Shown here piece by piece: positions 46,742 to 59,020 of a DNA stretch of 64,000 nucleotides. The position numbers were made by a program, and so were the translations under genes. Below the pieces are notes generated by a model that saw nothing but the letters and a program-made list of their open reading frames with translations, ran no database searches and had not been told where the DNA came from. Position 1 is the stretch's first letter. The number at the start of each line of letters is the position of its first letter. The stretch lies in the NCBI GenBank assembly GCA_002105175.1, contig MCGE01000004.1, positions 434,001-498,000 of the forward strand, in the 5' to 3' direction. Origin of the DNA: Absidia repens (lineage: Eukaryota > Mucoromycota > Mucoromycetes > Mucorales > Cunninghamellaceae).

Positions 46742-49521
46742 ATGGGCAAATCTAACGATGACTTTATCATGACCATTGACGATGACGATGACAACATTGT
46801 TATACCTGACGAAGAAAAAGATATCGCCGAAGAAGAAGAGCAAGATAAAGATCAATCCAAGGCTGGAAAAAAGAACAAGAAAACAAACAAGAAGAAAAAC
46901 CAACTACAACAAAAGGATGAGGATTTCGACAATCAATTCACGTTTGCTCTGGACGGTGGTGGCGATGTTGGACCTGCCAAGCCTTGGGACTTCACTGCTG
47001 CTAGAACGATGTTGAAAAATAAGGCAAGTATTCATTACCCGGAAGCATACCTTTGGATCTATCTCTTGATCTGGACCCTAACCCCGTCTTTTTTTTTTTT
47101 TTGTTTTTTTGTTTTTTTTACTGTAGGATCTGGAACGAACTTCTATTGATGACATTATCTCCAAAAAGCGAAAGGAAACCAAGGAATTGAAAAAGTCACA
47201 AAAGATTCAAGGTAATAATAATAGTAATAATCAAAGGTATGGTATGGTTTGCTGTTGATTAAAATAGTGATCTGCTCTATAGATTCTAAACCAGCACCTG
47301 CGGAAAATGACGACGACGACGACGACGAAAATGATGATAATGATGACGACGAAGAAAATGAAAATGTCTTTGACGATGACGATGATGATTTGGCTGAAGA
47401 TGGATTCGGTGCTGGCGCAAAGGAAGAAGGCAAGCCCACAGATGAAGATGAGGAAAACGACATTAGTGAAGGCGACGAGGACGACAGCGCAACAGACACC
47501 GAAGACGAAGATCAAGACGATGTGAATATGAACAATAGTGATGATGACGATGAAGAAGACGATGAATTGGAACAAAAGGTAAACCCTTGTTCTTCTCTTA
47601 TTAGAAGCGGGAGAGGGGATGGATTTCGAGGGATTACCATCATCCACATACTAACTTTTATTATTATTAGCGCAAGGATGCTTATTTTGCCCCTGAAGAA
47701 GAAAATGTACCTAAGGAACATCAATCATTTTCGTCCATGAACTTATCACGTCCCATCTTGAAGGGATTGGCGAACCTCGGCTTTATCAAACCTACCGACA
47801 TTCAAGCTCGTACCATTCCTGTGGCTCTTCTTGGCAAGGATATTTGTGGTGGTGCAGTAACTGGGTCTGGTAAAACGGCTGCTTTTGTTGTGCCCATTTT
47901 GGAACGTCTTTTATACCGTCCTCGACAACAAGCATCGACACGCGTGTTGATTCTTTGTCCTACTCGTGAATTGGCTGCTCAGGTGCACAGTGTCGCTGTC
48001 AAACTGGCTGGTTACACGGATATCACCTTCTGTCTCTGTGTTGGTGGTCTTAGTGTCAAGCAGCAAGAAGCTGATTTGAAATTGAAGCCCGACGTGGTGG
48101 TGGCTACCCCTGGTCGTTTGATTGATCATATTCGCAATTCTATGGGTTTTGGACTGGATCAAAGTGAAATTTTGGTGATGGATGAAGCTGATCGGTAAAG
48201 ACGAAAATGAAGGGGCGGGGTGGGATATGGAAGGCGAAACTTTTATTTACTCTGGTATTTGTTTATTAGTATGCTTGAAGATGGGTTTGCCGATGAACTA
48301 GGTGAAATCATCAAATCATGTCCAAAATCACGCCAAACCATGCTCTTCTCTGCTACCATGACGGACAATGTCGATCAATTGGTGCGTATGTCTCTCAAAA
48401 ACCCTGTGCGACTCTTTGTGGACAAAAGCAACCAAGCAGCCACACGCCTGATTCAAGAATTTGTACGTATCCGTGCCAACCGTGAATCCGACCGCTCAGC
48501 CATATTGCTCGCCCTTTGCCGCAAGACATTCAAGAAAAAGGTGATTATCTTCTTCCGATCCAAGGCAGCTGCGCATCAAATGAAGATTCTCTTTGGTTTA
48601 GTGGGATTGAATGCTGGTGAACTTCATGGTAATCTGACACAGGAACAGCGTTTGGAGTCCCTTGAACGTTTCCGTGATCTTGAAATCGACTACCTTATGG
48701 CAACTGATTTGGCTGCTCGTGGTTTGGATATTAAGGGTATTGATACAGTAATCAATTACAATATGCCTACCCAATTTGCTCAATATCTCCATCGTGTGGG
48801 TCGTACTGCGCGTGCTGGTAGAAATGGACGGTAAATAAAAAAAAATATGCGAACAACAATATGAGGCGAGTCATTTAAACTGACTTTTTTTCTTTAACAT
48901 AGATCGGTGACTTTAGTGGGTGAGCAAGATCGTAAGATGCTCAAAATGGCTGTCAAATCTGCAAATAGTGCTCAAGTTAAGAACCGTGTGGTACCTATGG
49001 ACACAATTCAACGTTACAAAGAAAAGGTGGAAAGTCTATCATCTCAAATTCAAGAAGTCTTGCAAGAAGAAAAGGAAGATCGGGCCCTTCGTTCTGCGGA
49101 AATGCAACTGCGCAAGTCTGAAAACCTGTTGGCTCATGGCAAGGAAATTTATGCTCGTCCCGCCAGAACTTGGTTCCAAACTGAAACGGAAAAGAAGAAG
49201 GCTCAAGAAGAAAATACTCCCAAGGAATACAGATCAAAGAAGATGGATGACGCCAAACCTGTCGAAAAGGAAAACGTAAGAGGAAATACAAAAAAAAAAA
49301 AAAAAAAAAAAAGAGGGTTAGGATGATCAGGTTTTTTAACAGGATCTTTTATATTTACGTGTGTATAGAAAATCAAGCGTGGCAAGTACGACGGTATGAG
49401 CCGACACAAACGTAGAAGAGTCCAGGCTATGGAAGATGACGAAGATTACATGAAGGATGCACGAAAACAAAAGACGTCTGCCAAGAAGGCCAAGAAGGCT
49501 GCCCAACCTCGCCGTTTGTAG
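46742..49521 (+). CDS. DRS1: DEAD-box RNA helicase Drs1/DDX27 (ribosome biogenesis)
   Basis: Seven exons join to 757 residues. The long acidic/Lys-rich N-terminus includes [26 protein letters not shown]. Next are [19 protein letters not shown], the Q motif ([14 protein letters not shown]), [45 protein letters not shown] and [11 protein letters not shown] basic coiled tail ends [12 protein letters not shown]. The arrangement and the [16 protein letters not shown] and [12 protein letters not shown] blocks are diagnostic of Drs1/DDX27. This nucleolar helicase works in 60S subunit assembly. Intron 1 (47024-47126) uses a GC donor, needed to join LKNK to DLERTS in frame. AATAAA repeats near 49650-49662. 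Confidence 0.95.
47024..47126 (+). other. GC-AG intron in DRS1
   Basis: Donor AAG|GCAAGT, acceptor CTGTAG, phase 0 on both sides. The alternative GT (GCAA|GTATTC) leads to a stop within a few codons. Confidence 0.85.
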
Positions 49522-50170
49522 ATATATAGATCCCATTAGATACACAACTTCTTTAGTTTATACACATCCTTTACACGCACACACACATCCCTTCTTTTTT
49601 TTAGCATTTAGACATACATATTGTATTTTTTTTTTTTTTTTTTGTGTTCGAAATAAATAAATAAACCGTTTTTACCCTCATTGTTATTGGTGCATGGAAT
49701 TACCCCGGTGCTTGTCTTTTTTGTATTAGTTACTAAATGTAGAACAAACCCTCTTGTCCCTACTTTTCAAATTGGGATCAACTGTAGTATATTTTGGGCG
49801 TGGGAAATGTACGGTGATTGGGTAAAATATGTTTTTTTCCCGCCATTTAGTTTTTATAAAACCCGCATCCCATCGGGAAATATGATTACATACAATCAGT
49901 CAGTGTAGCATTTTTTTATATACAAGAAATAAAAAAATAAAAAAGATACAAAATATAATTTGAGTCGAATTGACATAACCATTGCCATTTTATTTTTTTA
50001 TTTATTTGAGTATCAAGAAGAATATAGGAAATATATATTATATACAATCAAGTAGATGGGGTCTAATTTACAATAAATGACGATGACGATGATAGAGGGA
50101 AGGTGGAGAAGGGGTATAGGCACAAAATGGTAAAGGGGGCTCAACTAAACTAATGGGGTACTAAAAACTA
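49522..50170. other. Convergent spacer DRS1/WRKY-like
   Basis: A 650-bp tail-to-tail gap with the DRS1 poly(A) signals and a T run. Unlike four other convergent gaps in the window it has no dispersed repeat. No gene. Confidence 0.5.
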
Positions 50171-51425
50171 CTAGACGTCATTGATTCGTTTGATCGTACT
50201 GCAATCAGGTAGATGTGTTCCTCGATACTTGATCAGGTATTCACCCGTTTCTTGACGTAATGTACATGTTTTGTTGACAGGACAGCCCTAAAGAAAGAAA
50301 GAAAAACCGTTTAGTAAATAAAAAAAAGAAAAACTTTCTGCTTCTTTTTTCTTCTCTTACCTGTTGACTATTTGCACATTTATAATAAATGCTTTTGTTG
50401 CCCGTTTTCCTGTGGACAGTATTGCCATTGTTTCGCCATAAATAATCATCATTATAAGGGAATTCTTTGGTTTCAATAATCGTTGTAATAGCTTGCATTT
50501 CCCTACGTCTTCGCTTGGTAGTGTTCGTTGAGGATATGGGTTCATTGGGTGGGGAAGGGGGAGCCTGAGGATGAAGCTGGTGATTGTGGTTTTCGTCGTC
50601 ATCTGATGAAGATTCTGATAGTCTATAAAATAAATAAATGAGGTAATGAGATCAGAAAATCATCATTTTGTTACACACACACACACACACACCAGCTTTA
50701 AAAGAATCTTACCGTTTGGGACTTGCAGGATGAATGGACTTCTTAAAGAGAGGATCATCATGAGCAGAAGATGTCGGAAGTGAATGAGAGGTAGAGGGTG
50801 GAGAGGAGAGAGAGGATGTCAAAGGGGGTAAAATAATAGAAGATGACCGCCATTTGATCGATTGGCTTGATTGTTGTTGTTGTTGCTGCTGGTGATGCGA
50901 CCAATTAGATGACGAGGACGACGAGGACGACGAAGATGATGACGATGAAGATGACGACGATGATGGGTAAGGTTGAAGTGTGTCAGGAAGTGGGGGTGAT
51001 GATGGTGATAACGATGATAAAGAAGGAGTCGTGGGTGAATGGTGAGATGCCAATGGTGAAATAGAAGGTAATTGTTTTCGTGGTTGTTGTTGTTGCTGCT
51101 GATCATGTTTGGAAGAAAAGCGTCGTTTTCCTGTGTTAATCAAGGTGGTAGTATCTTTGCTTTCGTTTTTCTTTTGTTGTTGAATAACGTAATCAATTTC
51201 TTTTTGTTTCAATTTTGCTTCCTCGGCTCGTCGGCGGTCTTCTTCCACTTTACTAGATAATATCAATTCTAGTAGTTCAGGTTGTGTGGCAAATTGGTGG
51301 AGTACTTTGTTCAAGTTGAATGATGGAGGTTCGTGATGAAGTTGAGTAATGTTGTGTTTTTGTGGTAGCATTGTTGTGGATGAATGAATTTGTGAATGGG
51401 AGGCGATAGAATTTTGAGTGAGCAT
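50171..51425 (-). CDS. WRKY-like (WRKY-GCM1 superfamily) zinc-finger protein, putative transcription factor
   Basis: Three minus-strand exons (50713-51425, 50361-50622, 50171-50287) give 363 residues. The first two thirds are low complexity: a Ser run of about 20, Gln runs and Pro-rich stretches, with one helical charged segment (ILSSKVEEDRRRAEEAKLKQ). A basic patch KRRRRE follows. The C-terminal ~70 residues read DDYLWRNNGNTVHRK, SIYYKCANSQQGCPVNKT, and YLIKYRGTHLPDC. This matches the WRKY domain plan: WR-x2-G in the WRKYGQK position, YYKC, GCP, Y-x-G-x-H. The zinc pattern is C-x6-C-x22-H-x3-C (C320, C327, H350, C354). It likely binds DNA in the nucleus; targets are unknown. A phase-0 intron splits the finger just before GCP. 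Confidence 0.7.
50677..50691. repeat. (CA)n tract in an intron
   Basis: About eight CA units within the first intron of the WRKY-like gene. Confidence 0.8.
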
Positions 51426-53111
51426 TTAAAAAAACAAAACAAAAGAGAAAGGAAGGGAGAAAAAAAGGGGGAGGGAAAAATATTAATAAATGCTTCATTG
51501 TTTTGAAACGCCGCAAGCAGTCAGGAAACTGGATATTGAAAAAACGAACCTAAACAATACCATGGAAGCCATGCAAAAATATATATCCTCGGAAATAATG
51601 AATATAGATTTATCATCATAGATTGAGTATATTCTTTCTTCTATGATTGCAAAGAAAACAAAAAAAAGCCATCAGTGTAAGGTCTCCTTAGAATATAATA
51701 TTGATTTACCTTAACATTTTTTTATTTGATTTTTCATTTTTTTTTTTGTTTTGTTTTGAGAATGCGAGTTTTCCCAGTTCCCAACGTGAAAAGAAGAAAA
51801 GTAGGGACAGAAGGGTCTGTTATATTTTTAAATCCCGATTTTCATGTTTTGCTCATTATCAGTATCTTTGCAAGTAGTCAGCACGCCTACTTCAATTTAA
51901 AAACAACACGCTTTATTCAATATATATATATCCATTTTTTTATTTTGTTTTACTATGTAAATTGCAAACTGTCGCCTATGTTTTTCAAAAATGAACTCCA
52001 GTCCTTTTTTTTCCGAATTAGCCCTTTTTCATTTCTTCCCAGGTGGAACTAATTTTAGGGACCAAAGGGTAGATTGGAAAAAAGCAACGGTGTTTTAAAT
52101 TAATCTGGGGGAGGGAAGACCAAACTTTTCCCAAACTTTCCCAATGGAATTCTTCCTCGGGTAGAAATATCATAAGATGATTGACTGGACGGTGTAACAA
52201 TGAGGGGATGATGAAAGCAAGTAATTCCCTCTCATGGTAACCCGGTCATCTCCGTAGGGTCTCTAGGGTATTTTCTTTTGATAAGCAGAGCTCATCAAAT
52301 AATCAATTTACATGTAACACTTGAGGAATGCATGGATATATCGAGCATCAAGTTTTTATTATACTGAATAATCCATACCCAATCACCGCAACTTGTCTTC
52401 TTCCTTCTTTACTTTCTTTTTTCAAGGTATCATCTATCAGTTTATCCGCGGGATTATTGATGGAGAATGGTATGTGGTTTCCCCGCTGTCACACAAGAGA
52501 AGAAGCCTCGACAAAAATGATGAGTCTTTTCCTCTAATACCTGACAAACAGTACAATAGGATGTCTCCCCGCCCCCACTTTTTCATTACACCCACCCCTT
52601 TTCAATCCCCGTATAAATTTGTTTCTGATACTACGGTCAGAAATGAGATATAAAAAAAGACGATAGTGCGTACACAATAATAAGACGAATGATAAAGCAA
52701 CTTAATAAAAATGATGACGATAGGTATATAAGGTATAGCACATAGTGGAAAGAAAAATATAAAGTATTTACCAAAAATGATGAATCAAGTCCAAAGATGG
52801 TAAATAGCCTTAAACATACAAAAGCAAGTCATCCCGCAGGTCAATCAGTGGGTCAGATTCTACGTTTTCCCAGTCTTCCCGCCGGTACAAAAAAAAAAAA
52901 AAAAAAAAAAAAGAAGGATTTTGATATTTGATTCAAAGCATGGAAACAATGTGGATTTTTTATTAGAAACAAACATATACAAATAAATCAATATCTAAAC
53001 TATAAACTATAAACTATACACACAAAAACATAAAATTGGATATCTATCTAAGAGAGAGTAAGAAGGTGGCACGTACAAGGTATAATAACTGAGATAGGCA
53101 CTTTGACGTGA
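51426..53111. other. Long gap between WRKY-like and ammonium transporter genes
   Basis: About 1.7 kb between two minus-strand genes: the upstream region of the WRKY-like gene, then the 3' flank of the transporter. It has homopolymers (A run 52889-52911), ACTATAAACTATAAACTATA near 52997-53016 and scattered short frames. The 108-codon frame at 51726-52052 is T-rich and unsupported. Confidence 0.45.
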
Positions 53112-54841
53112 TCATCCATGATTTGTCGATATTACCGTTGGTGGCGGTCGTCTAGGTTGGTCATCTAATCCATGGAGTTGATCCCTCACAATATGTTGTT
53201 TCCCAGTTTCATGACTGACAGTGTTGATTATATCGAGGTGAAAATGAGATGTTTGATCTGATGCTTGATCCGATGATGGCAAGCTGGTGACGTGTTTGCT
53301 GACCCTGGAGTGAATGTTAATGTGAGTAGCACTGTTGCCATTGTCGTGCTGATTGTTGAGGAATTGTTGAATATCATTTTCACGGGGAACCCTCATAGAC
53401 AACCCCGGAATACGATCCATCACCAATAAGATCACATACGTCACGCAGAACGACCACGCAGCACTCGCCGTAGCATCCGCCAATTGGAAAGGTACTTGAA
53501 CCCAATGGCCGTTTAACCAGCCACCGGCAATAATTGTATCGTCCAAAGTTGCAATGTACTTCTCAGCAAAGATACCCTAATAATGAGTACAAATAAAAAT
53601 AATGAGTATGTTCAAAGAGAATGAGAGAGTAAAAGGTAAAAGAAAAAAAAACGGGGTATTTACCGTCATGATGCTTCCCATAAAACCACCCACACCATGA
53701 ATAGCAAAGACATCTGCTACATCATCAAAATTCAACCAATGCTTCAAATAAACGGCACCATTGCAACTGACTCCTGCCACCAATCCAATAGCCACCGCGG
53801 GGCCTGGTCCTACATAACCTGCTGCGGGTGTGATGGCCACCAGTCCTGCCACGGCCCCAGAGCAAAATGACAAGGCAGAGAATTGACGCTGTTTCCAGTA
53901 ATCCATACCCATCCACGCTAAGGCACCGACGGACGCCGACAAGTTAGTCACTAACAACGCCATCCCAGCACGCAAGTTCCCACCAAGTGCCGACCCACCA
54001 TTGAAACCAAACCAGCCGAACCAAAGAAACGCACAGCCAGTGATGAGATTAGACATGTTTTTTTGATGGTGCTGTTGTTGAGGAGGCGACGGTAAGTGTC
54101 TATCACCTCGTCCAATAATAGAAGCATAAGCCAAACTGGCAAACCCACTACATATATGCACGGGGGTGCCACCAGCGAAATCCAGCACACCCAGTTTCGA
54201 GCTCCATCCATGGGGATTCCATACCCAATAAGCAATGACATCGTATACCAGGGTCGACCACACGAAAACAAACACGATCAACGGAAATAGTCTAGCTCTT
54301 GAAGCCGCCGATCCAATAGCGAGGGCTGGCGTGAGTGCTGCAATCATACATTGAACTAAATGAAAAGAAGTGTAAACAGGAATAAGACATTTGTGGCATG
54401 AAGCAGCAGTGCTTTTTCTTTTCGTTTTTTTTTTTTTTTTACCATACAAATCATAAAAATAAGATCAGGAATGGAATCTTTAACAGCTGAGGGACCACCA
54501 AGGACATTACGAAGGAATGCGTGATCAAAGTTACCAATAAAATAAGAAGCAGTTTGACTATAGCAAAGACTGTAGCCCCAAACAAACCACTAAATATGAA
54601 AGGAAAAAAGAAGTTTATTCCCTGAAAAATATTTCAAATACCGCCATTGCTTGTACCGTACCTGAATAGTGACAACAACAAGAGATAGTACACTACACAT
54701 AATCATAGCTAAGGCATTTCTTGGAGATCGCGCTGTACCGGCGTAAAAATGACCAACACCAGGAATCATTAGCCAAACAAGTGCTGTTGCTGCTAGCACC
54801 CAAGCGATATCGCCAGTTGAATATTGTGGAGGTAATGACAT
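53112..54841 (-). CDS. Ammonium transporter, Amt/Mep family
   Basis: Four minus-strand exons (54662-54841, 54448-54589, 53664-54355, 53112-53576) join to 492 residues. About eleven membrane segments are visible. Motifs include VWLMIPGVGHFYAG, FMIFQCMIAALTPALAIG, DFAGGTPVHICSGFASLAY (pore His and the preceding Asp), GWFGFNGGSALGGNLRAGMA, GAVAGLVAITPAAGYVGPGPA and DVFAIHGVGGFMGSIMTGIF (second pore His). The twin-His pore is therefore intact. The C-terminal tail is long and polar (about 100 residues), as in fungal Mep proteins where it takes part in regulation. Some Mep proteins also act as ammonium sensors for filamentous growth; whether this one does cannot be seen here. Confidence 0.95.
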
Positions 54842-55284
54842 TTTTCTTCTCAAAAAAAAAAAATAAAAATAAAGAGAAGGATATGATGGTACAATTTATG
54901 ACAGAAGAATACAAAGAAGACAGATAATAAATATCTGTATAGTCTTTTATTTATAAATATATATGTCAAGGTAAAAAAAAAAAAAAGAGAGATAACAGAT
55001 TGTTGAAAGCGATAGATAAAGAAAAAAAGGAAGGCTGTGCCCGTGATAAGGGGATTATCACCGCAAATCTTACAGCTACAATAAAAATTCAATCAGCATG
55101 AACAATAGGAGGAAAAACATAATTTTACTGTGAAAATGATAATAATAATAAAATAATAAAAATAATAATAGCAAAAGAATAACATACTACAAAGTAAACG
55201 AATAAAACTATCACTAATGATTCATGGTATAGGAATATAAACGGGAGGAGAAGAGAAGAAGATGGAGACCTTATCACCGGAGTA
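54842..55284. other. Spacer between ammonium transporter and ASA1
   Basis: A 443-bp spacer between two minus-strand genes: transporter promoter plus ASA1 3' flank. A/T-rich with ATAATAATAAAATAATAA repeats (55138-55172). No gene. Confidence 0.45.
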
Positions 55285-56714
55285 TCAATATATATTCCAC
55301 AAACTGATGCGATGATCCTTGGATGTCGCCACGAGCCAATGAGCCTTGCCATCATCCTCCATCCAATCCACTGCAAAATCCACACAATAAACGCTGTCCC
55401 GATGATATGATAATATGGCCAAAGGGTTCATTGTTTTGACAGAATACACACGGATTCTATAATAATAGCACGGTCAATAGGCGTATAATCAATCATCTTT
55501 TTCTGGTTTACCTTCCATCATAGCCCCCTGTTGCCCAAATTTTATTATCTTTTCGTATTGCTAGACTTGACGTTCCTGATTTCTTTGCCTTGGTCGTCTT
55601 GATTACTTTGCCGTCGTCCAAGTCATATTTTACAATCTGATTGTCAATCGATCCAGATAATACGTAACCCCCTTTGACTGTTCCTTTCAAGCAAAGCACT
55701 ATAACCATATATAAAATAAAAGTACAAATGTCAGGATACAAATGTATATTGTATATATTTTGAAGATGTACGATAAGCAATACTTGCCTGGGTGTTCATG
55801 AATGGATGCCTGCCATACTAAAGTGATAGCTTTAGTTTCCAAATCACATTGCCATAGCACCACCTGGCCATTTTCATAACCTGCTAGCAGACGAATCACC
55901 GGGGACTGCTCTTGATGGTCCAGCATCTGTACCGCCATACATAAACGTCGTTTTTCATTGTCTTGATCACCGATGTTCTGGATGAACCAGCTTGTCGTTG
56001 TCAAATTAAAGATATCTACCTATGATCATCAAGGTTGAAACATTAAATTCCAATTCCACTCCCACAAAGGTTTTGCTTCATCTTCAATCACTTATTACTT
56101 ACCCATGGTTTATCACCCTGAGATGCAAAACAGATCATCGTGTCACCTACCAACATAAAAAAAAAAAAAGGGAAGCCATTCAGTTAGTTGTCGGGCTTTT
56201 TCATCTTTTGGTTGATCTGACTTACCTTTTATTTGAGTGAGTGACAATTGACAATAATTCAAAGAGTAATAGGGGAGAGAATAGATCAATTGTGGAGAGC
56301 GCTGTGTATCAAAGTCGAGCTGCCAGATATGAATTGTATTGTCGCGTCCTTGACTAAAAAAAAAAAATACGTCTAAAGTGAGCGTCGATATTGTCCTTCT
56401 TTAAAAAATAATCATTATCCTTACCTGACCAGTTTATCTTTACTATATACATGAACACTTAAACAAGACTCTGAATGGGCTTTCCATTGGAAGAGAGGTC
56501 GACGTGTTCGAAATAACCAAACTATCACCACTCCACTGGCGTCACTACCAGTGTCGGATATATATTAAAGCGTGAATACGTCGTTCCCTTTGCATATGCT
56601 TTTATTTTCTTACCAAGATGCTAGATAGTTGTCGTTATTGAAGAAGCGCACAAAGTTGACATCATCTTGATGGGAACGAAAGATGTAGTCAGCTTGTGGT
56701 GGTAAACGTTGCAT
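55285..56714 (-). CDS. ASA1: WD40 protein Asa1/GNB1L (ASTRA-associated)
   Basis: Seven minus-strand exons (start 56714, stop 55287-55285) sum to 327 residues, the size of human GNB1L. Alignment-grade similarities are PQADYIFRSHQDDVNFVRF, SQGRDNTIHIWQLD, LLAGYENGQVVLWQCD, YVLSGSIDNQIVKYDL, IWATGGYDGRIRVYSVKTM, PLAILSYHRDSVYCVDFAVD and SKDHRISLWNIY at the end. Asa1/GNB1L works with the TTT/ASTRA machinery that helps mature PIKK kinases (ATM, ATR, TOR). Intron 5 (55699-55787) needs a GC donor (CCAG|GCAAGT) to join HEHP to VLCLKGTVKGG. The gene is head-to-head with RRP9, 215 bp apart. Confidence 0.9.
55699..55787 (-). other. GC-AG intron in ASA1
   Basis: Minus-strand donor CCAG|GCAAGT, acceptor GTTATAG. 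With it the whole gene sums to a multiple of three and the WD40 repeat is continuous; the next GT downstream breaks the frame. Confidence 0.85.
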
Positions 56715-56929
56715 ACAGAAAAAAAAAAAAAAAAAAAAGAAGAGGCCCCTCAGAAAAATCCGACTTTTTTTTGTCAAGCAGTAAGATAGAAATGGCGGCA
56801 TTTAAAAACGACCAAGTGTGCGAGGTGGCTTTTACCATTTTTTTTTTCTCAGTCGCCCCGAAAGTTTTTCTATACTTTTTTTTTCATTCTCTAACCTCTT
56901 TCTCTCACTCTGTCTCTTTTTTGCTCAAC
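56715..56929. promoter_or_regulatory. Compact bidirectional promoter ASA1/RRP9
   Basis: 215 bp between two ATGs in head-to-head orientation. It contains an A run (56720-56738), a T run (56766-56772) and the GC-containing word GGCGGCATTTAAAAACG (56793-56809). Confidence 0.5.
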
Positions 56930-58812
56930 ATGAAGGACGCCTTTTTCACCTCATCCTCATCAGCTGCAAAAAGAAAACGACCTTCTGGTAACAGAAGCAA
57001 AAACTCTTCCTCCACAACAGGTCGATCGCCTGCCAAATCGTCATCGACAACTACCAACAAACGGCAAGTGCAGCAAGATGCATCTAACGACGACGACGAC
57101 GATCTTGATCTTGATGAAGAAAAAGGACCAAGCAACATCGATGATATGGACCTAGAAGCAAGTGAAGGTGATTCATCTGAAGAAGAGCTGGAAGAAACGG
57201 CAGCTGAAAAACGTGTACGACTGGCAAAAGCATATTTGGGCAAGATTCAAGACGATCTGGATGGTAAGTCTCGAGATTATGAAGAAAACAGAAGACAGTC
57301 GGCATGTTTACAGTGATTCTGACTCCATTTGATATATATTTATATAGAGGATTTTGCTGGTGGATTCAATGCTGCTGATCTAGATAGAGACTTGTTGGCT
57401 GAACGCTTACGACATGACGATGTAAGAATACTTTAATTTGACAGGACGATTTTATGGGGGGGGAACCAAAGACTAATATGACCATATTTCTTATTGATCT
57501 AGGATGAAGCAGCTGGTAAGCTACATCGTCGGGTGGCAGACAAAGTAAGTGAAAGGGGAATGGCATGATCTGAAGACCTGCTTTCTGACAACCATCTCAT
57601 CTTTCTTTATATATAGTTTGATTATACGGCATTGAACGAATCAACAACTATCCACTCGAAACGAGGACACCAGCTAGCAGTGACAGCGGTAGCCTTAACT
57701 GACAATGGACTCTATTACTACTCGGCGTCAAAAGATGGGTCAATCATCAAGTGGGATGCCAAGACGATGGAAAAATTACATGTGTATCCAGGCGGACGCA
57801 AAGGGGTGAAGGATTATATTGGACATACAGATCAGGTGTACTGTTTGGCAACAAGCGCAGACAACCAATACTTGGCCAGTGGCGGCAAGGACAAAATTAT
57901 CAACATATGGTCGATCAAGGACAATCAACATTTAGCCACATTCACTCAACATCGAGACGCGGTGTCGGTAAGGAATTGCACGTATGGCGATGAAAAAGCA
58001 TGTACTCATCGATTTGTTACTATTATTGCTATTATTATTATTAGGGACTGGCATTCCGTAAAGGCAGCAATCAACTCTATTCAGCATCACACGATCGGAC
58101 GATTAAGGTATGGAACATTGACGAACGATCTTACATTGAAACTCTATTTGGCCACCAAGATCAAATCACAGCAATCGATACCCTGGGCCGTGAGCGATGT
58201 GTGTCGACAGGTGGACGTGACAAGACGACGCGGTTGTGGAAAATCGTGGAAGAATCTCAGTTGGTGTATCGGGGTGGTGCAACGACCAAAAACAAAACTG
58301 AAAACGCCGCCAATAACAATAATAGCAACAGACCGATTTATGTCGAAGGATCTCTTGACAGTCTTGCACAAATCGACGAAAGCACTTTTGTGACTGGTGG
58401 CGATAGTGGTGTTCTTTCACTTTGGGATATCAACCGCAAAAAACCTGTTTTTTCTTTGGATCAAGGCCACGGCATTCGCACCTATGACAACGACCCTGCC
58501 ATCAAGACACCCTATTGGATTACTGCCCTGGCAAGCTTGAAGTACTCGGATCTGTTTGTATCTGGCTCTTGGGATGGACAGGTACGCTTTTGGAAATTGG
58601 CTTCCGATAACAAATCCTTCTCGCAGGTGGGTCAACTCGCTGTCAAAGGCTGTGTCAACAGCTTACAAATTAAGACTGTCTCTCCCGGAAATCACACTTA
58701 CCTGGTCATTGGTGTTGGACAAGAATTGCGACTTGGACGGTGGTTACGACTAAAGGATGGTGCCAAGAATGGATCAAAGTTGGTTGAATTGCCTCTCATC
58801 AAGAAAAATTAG
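56930..58812 (+). CDS. RRP9: U3 snoRNP WD40 protein Rrp9 (U3-55K)
   Basis: Five GT-AG exons give 522 residues. The N-terminus is Lys/Ser-rich then acidic (DDDDDLDLDEEKG), typical of nucleolar proteins. The RRP9 signature segment ETAAEKRVRLAKAYLGKI follows, then WD40 repeats: GHQLAVTAVALTDNG, SASKDGSIIKWD, GHTDQVYCLATSADNQYLAS, GGKDKIINIWSI, SASHDRTIKVWNIDERSYIE, STGGRDKTTRLWKI, VTGGDSGVLSLWDI, VSGSWDGQVRFWKL. It ends GVGQELRLGRW near the C-terminus. Rrp9 binds the U3 box B/C motif and is needed for early 18S rRNA processing. Length matches the family (about 475-570). AATAAA at 59035-59040. Confidence 0.95.
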
Positions 58813-59020
58813 TGTAGATCTTCCTTCTCCTTCCCATTCTCCACCTTTCATATAGATTGCTAGATATTTTTTTTACAACATTACATCCCCCTTTCACGCT
58901 TCATTTTATTTTTATTTTTATTTTATATGTATAGTCACGTCTTCTCCCCCCCTTCCACAATTCCTTCTATTAAGATAATTCTCATATAGTATTCCTTGAT
59001 TCTTTAGCATATTTTTTCTC
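58813..59020. terminator. RRP9 3' UTR
   Basis: T/C-rich 3' flank leading into the poly(A) signal at 59035-59040, which itself lies in the duplicated segment described next. Confidence 0.4.

Noticed and set aside
51726..52052. 108-codon frame between the WRKY-like and transporter genes
   Set aside because: Phe-rich low-complexity translation of T-rich DNA.
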